Positions 9,401 to 21,209 of a DNA stretch of 64,000 nt are shown here, piece after piece. The position numbers and the translations under genes are program-made. How positions within the stretch are numbered: position 1 is the stretch's first letter; the number at the start of each line of letters is the position of its first letter. Below the pieces are notes generated by a model. It ran no database searches. It was given only the letters and a program-made list of their open reading frames with translations, and was not told the DNA's origin. Location: positions 4,965,001 to 5,029,000 of the forward strand of contig JANTQA010000070.1 in assembly GCA_027625915.1 (NCBI GenBank), written 5' to 3'. This stretch comes from Anaeramoeba flamelloides (taxonomy: Eukaryota; Metamonada; Anaeramoebidae).

Positions 9401-12145
9401 AAGATAGTTTTTTTAAAAAAACGAGCTTATAGAATAAAATGAAAAATGTATAAATCAATATGCTTTAGTCAACTATTTTAAGGACTGTTTATTTTTCTTT
9501 TGACCCAAAATTTTTTTACTAAATAACTGTTTGGAGAAATAAAAAAGTAACAAAATTTTTAAAAAAATCAATTTACATTCACCAAGAATAATTTATAAAA
9601 CAGAAGTTAAAAACTTGATCAAGTCAGAACCCCAATTTATAAAGAAGAAAAAAAACTCAAAAAAAAAAAAAAAATAGAACTTCTTGGAGTTTGAATACAT
9701 TTCAGACCAATGAAAATTTCCCAAAAAATCAAGATAATGGAAATATTAATAGGGAAAGTAGAAAAAAACTTAAAATTATTAAATTCAAATCTTAATAATT
9801 TTATACAAAATTTAACAATAACTCGTTCAGGGTCGAAATGCCAAAAAAACTTTAAAAATTATTAGATATAAGAACAATTTCAATAAACAGTCGTGTCGTA
9901 AAATGCCGTCGAATGCTGTATGGGTTTCCAAAATTCTTGTTAGTCACAAAATCTATTGATTTTTCAAATAAACAGAAAAACCAAGAAAATATAACGACAT
10001 TTTTCCAGAATTTAAAAGAATTGAGTTAAATCTTAGATTTTTTTTTTACTTTTAAATTCTGGAAGTTTCTAGATTTTTTTTGATTTGAGAAAAAAAAACA
10101 GAAAATTTAATAAATTTTATATTTATTTCTCAAATTAAAAAAAACGAACTATAAAAAATATTACAAATGGGTACGCTCTACTTCCATCTTAAAATTAAGA
10201 AATTTCACAAATTACCCTAAATAAATCTGTTTATGTTTATGATAAAAATAAATTAAAAACAAAATTTTGTAATTTATGCGAAAAATCATTTCTAATCTAG
10301 AAAGTGTTGAAGATATCGATCATTTTTTATGGGACTGTCCATTCTATGAAAAAAAAAAAAAAAAATAGAAAAATTATATTTAAGAATTAATCCAAAGAAA
10401 CAAAAATAATAAACAACTAAAGAATAATATCAAATTTATTATTCGAAATAAAGATTCATTATTTATATTGTTATTGGTTAATGATCAAAAAAAATATGAG
10501 TCTTTATTAAAATTTCTAAACAACAATATAGAAATTATGTGAGTTTCTTCAAGTGCCGTAAAGCCCCTAGGTTTTTTTAATTTCAAAAATTAATAGAAAA
10601 TTTAATAAATTATCTTTATATTCCAATAAATAAAAAAAAAAAAAAAAAAACGAATGGCACTTTTCATGAGGTTGAATATTTATTTGTGAAGTTTTCTAGG
10701 GTTTTTTTAACTTTTCTTTTTTATCATGAAAATCTATCGATTTTCTGAATAAACATAAAATCCAAGAAAACCCAACACTTTTCCAGAATTCAAAAGAATG
10801 GTAAAAAAATTTTGATTTGTACTCAATTCTTTTAAATTATGGAAAACGTAAAAACTTTTTTTTTTTATTTTTTGTTTTTTTTTTCAAAAATCTATTTATT
10901 TTCTAATTAAGCACAAATTTAAAAAAAACGAATGAAAAGTGCCTATGTTTTTTTCACTTCCAGAAATAAACCGAAAATTTATTAAATTTTCATTTATTTC
11001 TCAAAATAAAAAAAAACCTAACTTCTGGAATAGAAAATTAATTTTCTCCCTTCAAAAAAAAAAAAAAAAAAAAAAAAACTCTCAACAAAATTTCAGAAAA
11101 AATGAAAAATTTATGGCTATATTTTATTTTTTAAAAAATCATTTGTATCCTTATCATATTTTCTGTTTTTTCTTAAAATTTATTTGGATTATGTTTTGTC
11201 GAAAAAAGTGTTATTTTTTTTAACAGTTTTTTCAAAATATATTGAGTAACATTTTTTGAAATAAAAGCATATTGATTGATTCAATCGGTATTAATATTTC
11301 ACTTAATTTATTATTGTCAATCAACAGATAGATCCACTAAAAAAGAGGATTATATTTTATTGAAATGTAAAAAAAAAAAATGCTCCACTTTTTAGGAAAT
11401 ACTTTAGAAAAACAAAAAATGAAAAACTTATATTCTCAATTAAGGGAAAAAAATATTAAAAAAATTCAACAGAACTAATACCAAATTAACTTTCATTTCT
11501 TTCTTTACTAAATTATATAAGAATTTGGGACACGTCTGGCCAAGAACGTTTTAGATCTTTGGTGCCGCTATATTATCGAAAAGTCCAAGCTGCAATTTTT
11601 GTTTTTGATATCACAGATAAAAATTCCTTAAATGGATTATCATTTTGGTATGACCAATTAAAACAAGAACTAAAAACACTGCCACTCTTAGTAGTTGCTG
11701 CAAATAAGATTGATTTAAAAGAAAACAATCAAAACTATGAGGAACTAATAAACACAGGAAAAAAATATTCAAAAAAAATTGGTGCTAAATTTTATATTAC
11801 ATCAGCAAAAACAGCAGAAGGTTTGTTTAAACGCTTAATTTGTTAACTTATTTATTTTATTTGTAGATAGCAGATAAAAATATTTGAGATTTTTAGAAAA
11901 TTCCATTTATTAATATCTACAAAATTTATACTAACACTTGTTTATATATATATTGATATAATATCTATAATAATAATAAAAACATTGATCACAAAGGAAT
12001 AAAAGAAATTTTTGAATACATCTCAAATACTATTGTAGAAATGGATAAATTAAAAGAAGATTCCGAAGAATTTACCAAGGGTGGAAGCAGGGAAATATAT
12101 GATATAATAGACGATAATAATCAAAAAAATGGCAACTGTTGCTAA
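6411..12145 (+). CDS. Rab5-like small GTPase (3 exons)
   Basis: Exons 6411-6613, 11522-11820 and 11997-12145 give 216 residues, a normal Rab length. The P-loop is GTSGCGKTS (23-31). Switch I contains TIGAAF (48-53), a wording typical of the Rab5/21/22 group. G3 is WDTSGQE (70-76), with Ser where Rabs usually have Ala and with the catalytic Gln kept. G4 is NKID (129-132), G5 is TSAK (161-164), and the protein ends in NGNCC, a double-cysteine geranylgeranylation site. Rab5 proteins drive early endosome fusion and uptake; membership of that subfamily is inferred from switch I and the PLYYR block. Both introns are GT-AG, in phases 2 and 1. The first, 4908 bp, splits Arg68 just before G3; the second is 176 bp. 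The start is the first ATG of the open frame and gives a short acidic Ser-rich leader. Confidence 0.93.
7735..8125 (+). repeat. Repeat family B, 5' part
   Basis: Matches 24960-25300 in the CNOT10 intron, sharing for example AGCTATTTCCAAAAAAG and a TTTTTAGGGG stretch. Both can be read as a decayed protein segment near a CFLVLYYIDK-like stretch. The class is not recognised. The distance to the 3' part at 11125 suggests that other elements inserted into it. Confidence 0.5.
8940..10590 (+). mobile_element. Decayed LINE (non-LTR retrotransposon) with RT motifs
   Basis: Two reverse transcriptase motifs are readable: GVYQGESLSHLLFEFI (about 9094-9141), the motif B block G-x-x-Q-G-x-x-x-S-x-L-L-F, and LADDLILIM (about 9194-9220), the ADD catalytic motif C. 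They lie in different frames, so the copy is broken. Downstream, CNLCEK and EDIDHFLWDCPF (about 10270-10345) form the C-x-x-C...H-x-x-x-x-C zinc-finger-like end of non-LTR elements. The tail ends in GTGCCGTAAAG, CCTAGG and a T-tract. It lies in the first intron of the Rab gene in the same orientation. Its 5' end cannot be placed. Confidence 0.8.
10560..11110. repeat. CCTAGG/T-tract mosaic repeat
   Basis: Several copies of the module CCTAGG-T-tract-TTTCAGAAATTAA and of the AAAAGAATGG/TTCTTTTAAATT stem pieces follow the LINE tail. Related modules are also found at 9890-10180. They pair as nested inverted repeats of 20-40 bp. Confidence 0.5.
11125..11420 (+). repeat. Repeat family B, 3' part
   Basis: Matches 25350-25610 in the CNOT10 intron, sharing the words GATTCAATCGGTATTAAT and CCACTTTTT and a decayed reading NHLYPYHIF versus NHLYPFHIF. 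It ends 100 bp before exon 2 of the Rab gene. Confidence 0.55.
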
Positions 12146-12474
12146 ATTTATAAATATTAGAATTGAATTTTTTATTAAAATTAACATTCTTACAAATCGA
12201 TTGTTTATGTAAAATAAAAATTCAGTCTTTTTTTTTATTTTTTTTTATGAGGTAAAAATTAATTTAGTAACAAATACTGTTTGGGTATTATATTCAAATA
12301 GTATAATAATAGAATAATGAATAAATTGTTTTATAATAATTGTGCAACACTCGATTTTTTATATATGTATTTTTGAGAGATTCTCTATATATTAGATTTT
12401 GGGTTAAATATTTTAATATTTTAAATTTTTTTTGATTAAACTTGTTAACTAAACTAAATTCCAAAAATTTGGAC

Positions 12475-12800
12475 ACAGTTTAAACAGTTGAAAAAATAGC
12501 AATACTACACTTTACATTCAATTTGGAATAATTTTTGATTTTACAAACTATTTCGTTTTTTTGTATTTTGTTGTTTTGTTTTCATTTCCTTTTTTTCCAG
12601 TTACGTAATCTGTTTTCTTACATATGAAATTTTTTTTCAATGGTTGATAGAAGGTTAGTGTTTAGTTTGTTAAATTGGAAAATCACATAACAATTGGTAG
12701 ATGGTATGTTATCATTTGATCGATCAATAATTGTTCGGTGAAATTTCAACATATTTACCAATACATTTTTTGTTTAGCTCGTTTCATTATTTTGGACATA
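12475..12800 (-). mobile_element. TAAAC-type MITE, truncated copy
   Basis: Follows the sequence of the full copy at 48118-48653 from its CAATACTACA region through CATTTGATCGATCAATAATT to a TTTGTTTAGCTCG region, in the same orientation as that copy. The outer TAAAC terminus on the left and the far end are missing or too diverged to see. It lies about 330 bp downstream of the Rab stop codon. Confidence 0.6.
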
Positions 12801-15548
12801 TCAATTTTTTTTTTTTCATTTTATATTTTTTTACTTTGATCTGGATAACAACGATTACTAATAATAACATTAATACTGGATAACTTAAATATGGTTTTAT
12901 ATTTTGTTTGGAAAAATATAATAAATTGAGTTTTATTTTGCCCATTTTTGATTTTGGGTTTGACAAATTTTTGGAAGGGTATTATATCAATTTCTGTATT
13001 CGTATCAAAAATCATCTCTCAAAAAGTACCTAAATCAAAATTTCCTTGTGTATGGAACTAATAAATTTCTTTTCAATATACATAATTGTTTTTTTCAGAT
13101 GTATAAATACACTAAAAAATAATTTAGATAGATACATTCACAATATCTTAACAAAAAAATTACTTATAAATTTACCTATGTGATTATTTAAAAAGTTATT
13201 CAAGTTTTTTATTTTAGAATGGTTTCATTAAATCATTGAAAAAACCCTAAAATTTACAATATTTTTTATTGCCTTCAAATTGATATTCCTTTCAGTCAGT
13301 GGTATTAATTGAGGTATTGTATTTAAATACCTTAAGGGGTTCGATCTGCTAGGAAGAAGCGTAAGTTTAAAGTAAGTTGTTAACAAGTGTAAATTCGTGC
13401 TCAATGGTACAAATTTTTCTAAAAAAATGTATATTCAAATAGTACTATTTGTTGATCCCATCAAATTTAAAAATTATCCTTGTATTGGTAAAAAACCGAA
13501 TGGATTCCGGAAAAAAAAATACATTTAACCATAAATTTAAAGATTTAATTATTGATATTCAGGCTCTAAAGTTGCAAAATATCTTTCTTGAAATCGTAGT
13601 GAAATGTAGATTAGTTGACAAATAATTCAATTTGTAAAAAAAACTATATAATACATCAAGAGATTCTTTCGAAAAATTATTTCTGAAATCTTGGAAGTGA
13701 ATGATTGTACAATAGGCTTTATAAAAAAGTAAACAAAAAATATAATATTTTGGTTTTTTTGTTGTTATTTATTAATTTAATCACCGGTATTAAAAAATTA
13801 TCAAAAATAATTCCCCTTTTGAAGTTCTATATATGAATTTATCAAATATTGTAATACTCTTATTTTCCGTTATATTTTTATATTTGGAAAAGGGGTTTAA
13901 AAAAATATTTCAAAAAAATTAAAATTTTAGTTACTGATCCTAATCAGTAAAAAATACAATAATTAATTCTTCAATAATAATTAAAAAAAATTTTTTTTGA
14001 GTTACAGAAACTATTTAAACCATATAACATAAATATAATTCACACAATATTAAAACATACTTTAATGATAGTTGAATATATGGTAACATTAATCACTTAA
14101 GATAATCATATATTTGAAATAGTAGCCAAGGGGGGTAGATTTTTTAAAAATAAAATCAAATCTTTTCAAGATTTTAAAAACAATTTTTTTTTAATATATG
14201 CTTTGATTCGACTAATGAAATGGATGAGTTAAACTCATTAAAACAATTTATTAATTTGAGTCTATTTTTTGAAATCCACAATTTTGTATCTTTTTAATAT
14301 AAAAAGAAAAAAGTAAACTTATTAGTTTTTTTATCAAATAAATTAATTCTTGAAAATGGTAAAACATCCTTTTCGTTTTTTGTTCTAAATTTTTGATTTT
14401 GATAAATTTTTTTTTTATTTTGTTATTTTTTTTATGTCTTAATCTTTCAATTCAAATATCAGCCAATAAAATGAATTGGGGTATGGGTGATACAATAAAT
14501 GAAAATTTGGTAGAAGATGAATAACAAAAGTTTATCAAGGAAAATTTAGATCTATTATTTAATTTTTTTTTTCTTTAAAGTTTTAAAAAAAGTTGTTTTA
14601 TTGTTTTTCAAAAACAAAAAATATTAAAAAAAAAATTTTCAATTTTGAAAATTTTTTTTAACAAATCTTGTTGGGTATTTTTCATTCAGAAAACCATTAA
14701 AAAAATTTAAATAGTAAATCTGAAAAAAAAAAAAATGATTTTGAATTTTGAGGATATAATGAATAATTCTCAAATATATTTAAGAAGATTTTATTTTGTA
14801 AAATCAAATTTGATCTTAGAACAAACGCACAATTTCTAAGCAAAGTTTGGAAATGATTTAGAAAATTTATTAATTATAATAACTATCCTTCTTAAAATAA
14901 TACGATTGTTTTCCAATTGATTGAATAAATAAATGTTTGGTTAACAAAGGAATTCTCTCATAATAGAAAATAATATTTGTTTATTAATATCCATAGCAAC
15001 AAAGAATTTTTATTAGTGTTGTGATGATAGGACCTGCAATAAACGATACAATAACTTTTGATAAAGTAAGAAATAAACTGAATTTAATTCTTTTATTTTT
15101 CCGATAAAAAGGGGGGAATAGATTTCACTGTAATAATTTTCTTTTCTGGGTTTCTTAGTTGATCAGTATTTAGTAACACTGGGTATATACTCAAAATTTG
15201 TAAATAGAGAATACCACAAATAACATCTTTTAAAATTTTGATCTATTGTTATCAAGTACTGGTCCCTTAAATTTTTTTCTGCTTTTACACTTTTTTTCCC
15301 CTTTTCATTTAGGATTTTTCTATTAACGATCATGAAAAATTTTTTTCAAACTAAATATTAAATAAAAACTAATTTTTCACTTTTTGATAATTTCACTTCA
15401 AATAAACACAATTGGGTAATAAAAGATCTTTTATCAAAAATTATTTTTCAAGATATTTAACAATTTTAGTTGCAAAAAACCAATTTTCCAAATTCGTAAG
15501 TTTTTTTTCAATTTTATAGGGATAAATTTGATTTTTTTTTTTTTAGAG
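12801..15548. other. Spacer without a gene
   Basis: AT-rich DNA. Small items only: a palindrome around 13312-13333 (AGGTATT...AATACCT), a coding-like stretch near 14200-14300 readable as FDSTNEMDELNSLKQF with no start or splice context, and a short match to repeat family C at 15405-15490. No gene is supported. Confidence 0.5.
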
Positions 15549-16105
15549 TTAAGGTTTACAATCCCTGAAACTGGAAAAAAGATTATCTTGTATTGGGTGT
15601 GTCAACTTGTTATTTTGGTTCTTAGCTGATCGATCCACAACTAAGTTTGGATCGTATAGGTGGTTGAAAAAGGCTATTTTTGTGATTTTATTTTTTTTTT
15701 TTCCGAAATCCAGATTGATGAGTCTAAGATTAATTAATTGGAAGATATTTAATTAGTAATTGAGTTTTTTGTTTTCTATGTTGAAATTTTTATTTTCCTT
15801 TTACAGAGTTAGGATGCTTGTAAAAAAATTTTTTTTTATTTACTCCTAACTCTGTAAAAGGAAAATGATAATTTCAATTGACAACCCAAAAATTAACACT
15901 TTCAATTCAATACCTTCCAATTAATTAATCTTAGACTCATCAATCTGATTTCGAAAAAAAAAATAAAATCACAAAAATAGCCTTTTTCAACCACCTATAC
16001 GATCCAAACTTAGTTGTGGATCGATCAGCTAAGAACCAAAATAACAAGTTGACACACCCAATACAAGATAATCTTTTTTCCAGTTTCAGGGATTGTAAAC
16101 CTTAA
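15549..16105. mobile_element. TTAA-flanked long-hairpin MITE, copy 1
   Basis: The two halves are near-perfect reverse complements over about 270 bp each. TTAA at 15549-15552 and 16102-16105 flanks an element starting GGTTTACAATCCCTGAAA and ending with its exact complement. The small spacer near 15820 is T/A-rich. A diverged copy of almost the same length is at 22341-22898, also inside TTAA. TTAA target duplication is the hallmark of piggyBac-type transposases, so a non-autonomous piggyBac-like origin is likely but not proven. No protein is encoded. Confidence 0.88.
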
Positions 16106-16831
16106 GAGGTTATAATCATATATTTTAAAAATATTTTAAATTTAAAAAATATCTTTCAAATAGGGAACCAATCATTTGGGCTATTATGGAATTATTTATT
16201 AATATAAATTGGAAAAAATATTTTTTTTTTTGATTTTTCCCTTAGGTTTATTTCAAAAAGTAATTAAAAACCATAAAAACCTAACGTTAGGTTTTCCGGA
16301 ATTTTAATAGAATAGATTTTTCTATATTCTTTTTAATTTTGGAATAGTGAGGCACTTGATTGACACTTATAGTAATTATCATATGGAATTTTTTTTTCTA
16401 TTTCAGTTTTGTTAGATGAGTACAACCTTTTCAAAACTATTCGTTATTATCTACCAGATTAAATCTCTCGAAGTCGATTTATACTAAAATTCTTTCCCAT
16501 TTATTACCCAAAAAATACTTTTTTTCTTTACTATAGACTTTTAAAAAAGGTGGTTATACCAACAACAATAAATATAATAGCCTCACGAATTTGAAGTTCT
16601 GAAATTTTGATTATATTGAAAAATAAGGTCTATTATTGAAAAGGAAAAGTTAATGAATGCTGTAGTTTTGTCAAACTTTTTTTTTCAAATATTTTTTTTT
16701 TAATGTAAGTGTTATACAACTCATTCTTCTTCTCATGTGTTGAAAAGTGTTGGAAAAGTTTGTAAATTGCATGTAAGTGTTCGGTTGTTCAAAAGATAAC
16801 CAGATTTCAACAAACCAGAAGATTTTTTGGC
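16106..16831. other. Spacer upstream of the Rho-like gene
   Basis: Contains one short mosaic-repeat module (16230-16350, with AACGTTAGGTTTTCCGGAAT) and otherwise unmatched AT-rich sequence. It should hold the Rho-like gene promoter; no element can be identified. Confidence 0.4.
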
Positions 16832-17485
16832 ATGATTAGAGTAATTGATCAGATCATTTTTCTCATACAAATCATTTTGTTGTTTTCACAAATGACAAAT
16901 AAAAAAAATATTATTCAGTTTGTAGCATGTGACTGTGTTGGAAAAACTTCCACGTTAATGACATACTATGAAGGACAAGATCCTTATCCACGAATCCCAA
17001 CTGTTTATGATTGCACTGAACAAGAGTTTGTTTGCAAGAAGAAAAAGTACTTTGTTGAATTTTGGGATTATGTCGATTATGGTGATCGTGAGAAGCTTCG
17101 TATTTATCAGTTTAAGAAATCTGAAATGTTTGTTTTGTTATATCACCCCTTCAAACCACACACCTTCAAAAAGCTTCGAACAGTATTTCTTGATGTCATA
17201 CGATCTGTATGTGAAGATCCTTATTTAGTTGTTGTAGCAACCTTCTCTCATCAATGGGAGGATGAGGAGATTTTGAATAAGATGGAAAAGGAGAATAAAA
17301 AGCCGATTATGAGAGAACAAGGAATTGAGTTCAACAAAGAAATAAAAGGGTTAGGGTTCTTTGAAGTTAGCACAAAAAAAGTAAATGAATTACAACAAGT
17401 ATTCCAACAAATTTTGACTGTGTTTTTTGAAGAAAAGCAGAAAAGAAAAAAAAAGAACTCTTCTTTTTTCAGCAAGTTTTTTTGA
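16832..17485 (+). CDS. Divergent Rho-family-like GTPase, catalytic motifs altered
   Basis: A single-exon frame of 217 codons. A second ATG at 16892 gives 197 residues and the usual Rho spacing to the P-loop; the extra 20 residues from the first ATG are hydrophobic. Numbering from that second Met: the P-loop region is VACDCVGKTS (11-20), switch I has PTVYD (36-40), and the G3 position reads WDYVDYGDREKLR (58-70), aligning with Rac WDTAGQEDYDRLR. The Rho insert region is short. At G4 the expected TKLD reads TFSH (117-120). The C-terminus is basic (KQKRKKK) and ends SKFF with no CAAX cysteine. The fold resembles Rho, but the residues for GTP hydrolysis and guanine choice are changed, so it may bind nucleotide without turnover or be a pseudo-GTPase. 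It may reach membranes through the basic tail. Rho assignment is moderate; it could be another Ras-superfamily branch. Confidence 0.8.
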   Translation: MIRVIDQIIFLIQIILLFSQMTNKKNIIQFVACDCVGKTSTLMTYYEGQDPYPRIPTVYDCTEQEFVCKKKKYFVEFWDYVDYGDREKLRIYQFKKSEMFVLLYHPFKPHTFKKLRTVFLDVIRSVCEDPYLVVVATFSHQWEDEEILNKMEKENKKPIMREQGIEFNKEIKGLGFFEVSTKKVNELQQVFQQILTVFFEEKQKRKKKNSSFFSKFF

Positions 17486-20400
17486 AGGGACAAAGGATCA
17501 AAGTTTGTTTTTTAAAATTCTCTTGTTTATAAACACCGCTTCGAGGTGTTTCTATAATGTATATGATTTGTGGAAAAATTGGTTTTGATAATTATCTTAC
17601 CAAATTCCCCAATTTTTATGGTATACACCCCGAAGGAATTTTGAATCTAGATTGTCCATTTTCACGAGAAGATGGCTGATTTACAAATCATCCATGTTAT
17701 TGTATAAGTGACCATCAGTAATACATCCCATAATAAAATAACAACCTAATTCCAAAGAAAAAAGTTGTCTCCAAATAAAATCATCTTTATACAATCCTTT
17801 TTTACATTTTAAATTTTATTTGTTATTTTAAATATGAACTTTCGAAAAAACAACAATTTTAGAGAAATATCTATATTGTTGTTGGCTTCGAAGGTATCCT
17901 TTAAGTGGTTTAAAAAAATCGAACTAAAGGGATAAGTTCCTCTCTATGGTAGTTTTTTCAATTCAATAATAAACAATACACCAAATACAATTTATTAGAA
18001 ACAGAAAAAGTATGGGTTGAAAAGAATAATACATTTTTTGTTTCAATTTCATGTGATTATTCATCATAATTAAATCAACTTTTAATGAGAATTGTATTCT
18101 TCTATTTACACAATGATATTTTTTTTATTTTATTATTATATAATTTGACAATTAACCAAAAAAAAAAAAGATAAAAAGTGTATTATTTTTTCCTATTTAA
18201 TCAATATTATTAGTTAAATTTGAAAATTATTGATAATAACCAGATTAAACATAGGTTAGATTTTTAATAGAGTAATGGTAATCTCATTGACGAATGAAAT
18301 CATTGCTAAACCAAGACTCAATGATCAAAAATTGAATATTCATGCCAAAAAAAAATATTTTTTTTTGTGTTTATGTTAACTCCGACTCTCGATAGAATTA
18401 ACAGTTCTTATTTATGAAACATCCTTACTTAAACAATCTAAAAAAAAAAAAAAAACAAATAATTGGCGTAATATAGAAACAATCATCTTGTTTACTTGAA
18501 GTTAAGGTTTGTGAATGAACTTAATTTTACAAAAGAAAAAAAAAAACAATAATAGAAAATATATCTTTTCAATGACTTTTATTATCGAATATTCGCTACT
18601 TGAATGAATATTATTGTTTAATTAATCTAATTCTACACAAAAAGAAAACGTTACTAGTTAGTACTTATGATATTGATAAAAGAACAAAACTTGAATTTGT
18701 TACAAAAATAATTTAATTTTTCAGTTTTTTAAAAATTCCAGATTTAAAAACTTGAAAAATCAAGTATTTAATTTAGAAAGTAGGCCCTTGTTACCCATTT
18801 TGAAAAAATTTATTGTTTGAAAATTATTAATTTTTTGTATTATTCTCACAAGATATTGAAACTGTGAAATCCAAATATCTTTTATTAATTAATCTGTTTA
18901 TGAAAAGAGCCAAAATAAATCTTTTGCTGAATCTTTTATAATTTTTCAATTATTTCAACATTTTTTTTATTCAGATTTTGCTTTTATTCTTATTATTTTT
19001 TTTTTTATTTTTTTTTTCGAGACCTCTATATAGATGTGTCAAAATTAATCAAAGGATAAACTGGATAAAAAATAAATGGTAAGGTGTCATTCAAATAAAT
19101 CTTTTCTGTTTGAATAGAAAATCAAGAAATTGTACTTTTTCTTATGAATTTGTTGAAACCAAGAAAGTAAGTTTTAAAAATTTACCCAAAGTATATTTTT
19201 AGATTAATAATTTATTTTTCTTCATTATTTTTATATGAATTAGAATAAACAAGAAATTAGCTAGAATTTTTCATCTCAGTTCATATCTATCTTTTTAAAA
19301 TTAAAAAAACAGTTTATAACTAATTATTTTGGATTTACTTTTACCAATTTTTTTATCAAATGAAACCTAAAATATAAGAATATTCTTGAATTATCGAACT
19401 AAAATGTCAATTTTAGAAGTTAAACTCAAATAAAAAGAAAATATGATTAAAAAAAATCAAAAAAAAAAAAACTCATAATTGTTTTATTTTTTTTATCATC
19501 AACTTGAAAAAACTTTTTAAAAAAAATCAAACAAATCAAACCAATAACTCATTTTCTCTAAAGAAATAATTTAAAAATAGCATATTTTTTTCAAAAAATA
19601 CAAGTTTATTTTTAACAAAAAAAATGAATTCAAATTTATTTATGATTTTTTAAAAAAATACAAGTAATTTGTAACTCAGAAATTTCTCAATTGAATAAAT
19701 AAAAATAAAATTAATAAAACATGAAATAATTATTTCAAATGATAAACGATTTCAAGAAATAAATGCTTTTTTATTATTTTTTCTTGGTAAATGTTTTAAT
19801 TCTATTGATTTCTGTATTTTCATTGATCTCAAAATATCTTAAAGTATGATATATTACAACATACTTTTTTATATTAAAAAAGATTTTTTGGTTAAAGAAG
19901 ATCCGAATGATTCAATTTATAAGTAATTGTGTTATTTACAATCAGTAAAAGGAAATCCCACCTTAATATTTTAATTTAATATTTTATCTGAAAAAAAAAA
20001 AGTTAAAAAGTGAAAAAAATTTCAAGTAATTATTTTGACTTGTTTTAAGTTATCAATTTAATTTGAAATAGATAATTATCAAATAAAACCAACAATAGTT
20101 TTTAGAAACATGTTTAGTATTGATTTTTACATTTTATAAAAAAATATATTTTTCTTGTTGATCTATTAGAAAATTATAAGTATAAAGAATTTTAAATATA
20201 AAAATTGATTAAATGGACAAATATTGTATTTATTTAAAAAATATCTTCATTAAAATATTTCTAAAAAATGATAAAAAATTACAATATTTATGGAAGAAAA
20301 GTATATATTGTAATGCCAATGCAAAAATTTACAATCTGCTAAGTATTCTAAATAATTTTTAAAAAATATATTATTGTTTAAAAGATTACATTCAATTGGA

Positions 20401-21209
20401 AATTTTGTTAAGATTAAATCTCTATGAAAAGGTTTTTTTGGACAAAAAAGAAAAAATAAATTAGCAATTCTCTGAAATAAAAAATAAAATATCAAATGGA
20501 GCTCAGAAATTTAAATACATTGATTTATTTATACATATTTTCAAACAAATTAAATTAATATTTAGAATTAAAAAAAAATGATTTTTAATAATTTTGTACA
20601 TTAAAATATTTTTGTGAGAACATTTTTAATAAAAATATTTTCTAATAAATTTATGAATCGTTTTCTGAATAATATACCATCGTAATATATTTTGTAAATA
20701 TGGGTAAAAACCATTAAAAATAGTAATTTATTAAAATCTCAAATAAAGTTGAATATTAACTTGAATATTATTATATGTTTATCGAAATTCCAATGGATTT
20801 TTTTTTTTTTGAAACCTTTTTTGTTACTTTATGATTGTTTTTTCAAAATATTTGTTATTTTTATATATATATTATAAACATGTAATTTCTTTTTCAAATT
20901 AAATCAATTAAAAAAGAAGAATAGATGTGTAAATATATTTGTATTAAAAATTAAAAAAAAAAAATAAAAATCGAAATTGATAAAGATTATTCGGATTATA
21001 TTTGCTTTTAAATTTTGGATTTTATTATTTATTATTTTCACAGAAATTTTATTTTTAGACATTAGTAAAAATAACTTTTTCTGTTTTTTCCAAAAAAAAA
21101 AATGTAGAGAGTTGAGAATTAAACAGAATAAGTATATTTTACAAATAAAATAAAAATATTTTTCAATTTATGTGAATATTATAGTGTTACGTCTTACTAA
21201 AAATGTAAA
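17486..21209. other. Spacer without a gene
   Basis: About 3.7 kb of AT-rich DNA. An 81-codon minus-strand frame at 20250-20495 is low-complexity and matches nothing. No repeat with a second copy in the window was noticed here. The first part should include the 3' UTR of the Rho-like gene. Confidence 0.45.

Larger units (their letters stand above)
6614..11521 (+). other. Giant intron 1 of the Rab gene
   Basis: Starts GTGTGAAC and ends ATATAAG. It holds, in order, a piece of repeat family B (7735-8125), a TA array (8212-8236), poly-A/T-rich sequence, a decayed LINE (8940-10590), T-tract mosaic modules (9890-11110) and a second piece of family B (11125-11420). Frames of 81 and 94 codons at 6644 and 10939 are not conserved motifs and are not called as genes. 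Confidence 0.8.

Noticed and set aside
13312-13370. GGGGTTCGATCTGC resembling a tRNA B box
   Set aside because: No A box, acceptor stem or anticodon arm can be drawn around it.
16968-17493. Frames of 86 and 80 codons overlapping the Rho-like gene
   Set aside because: They are shadow frames of a plus-strand gene with clear family motifs.
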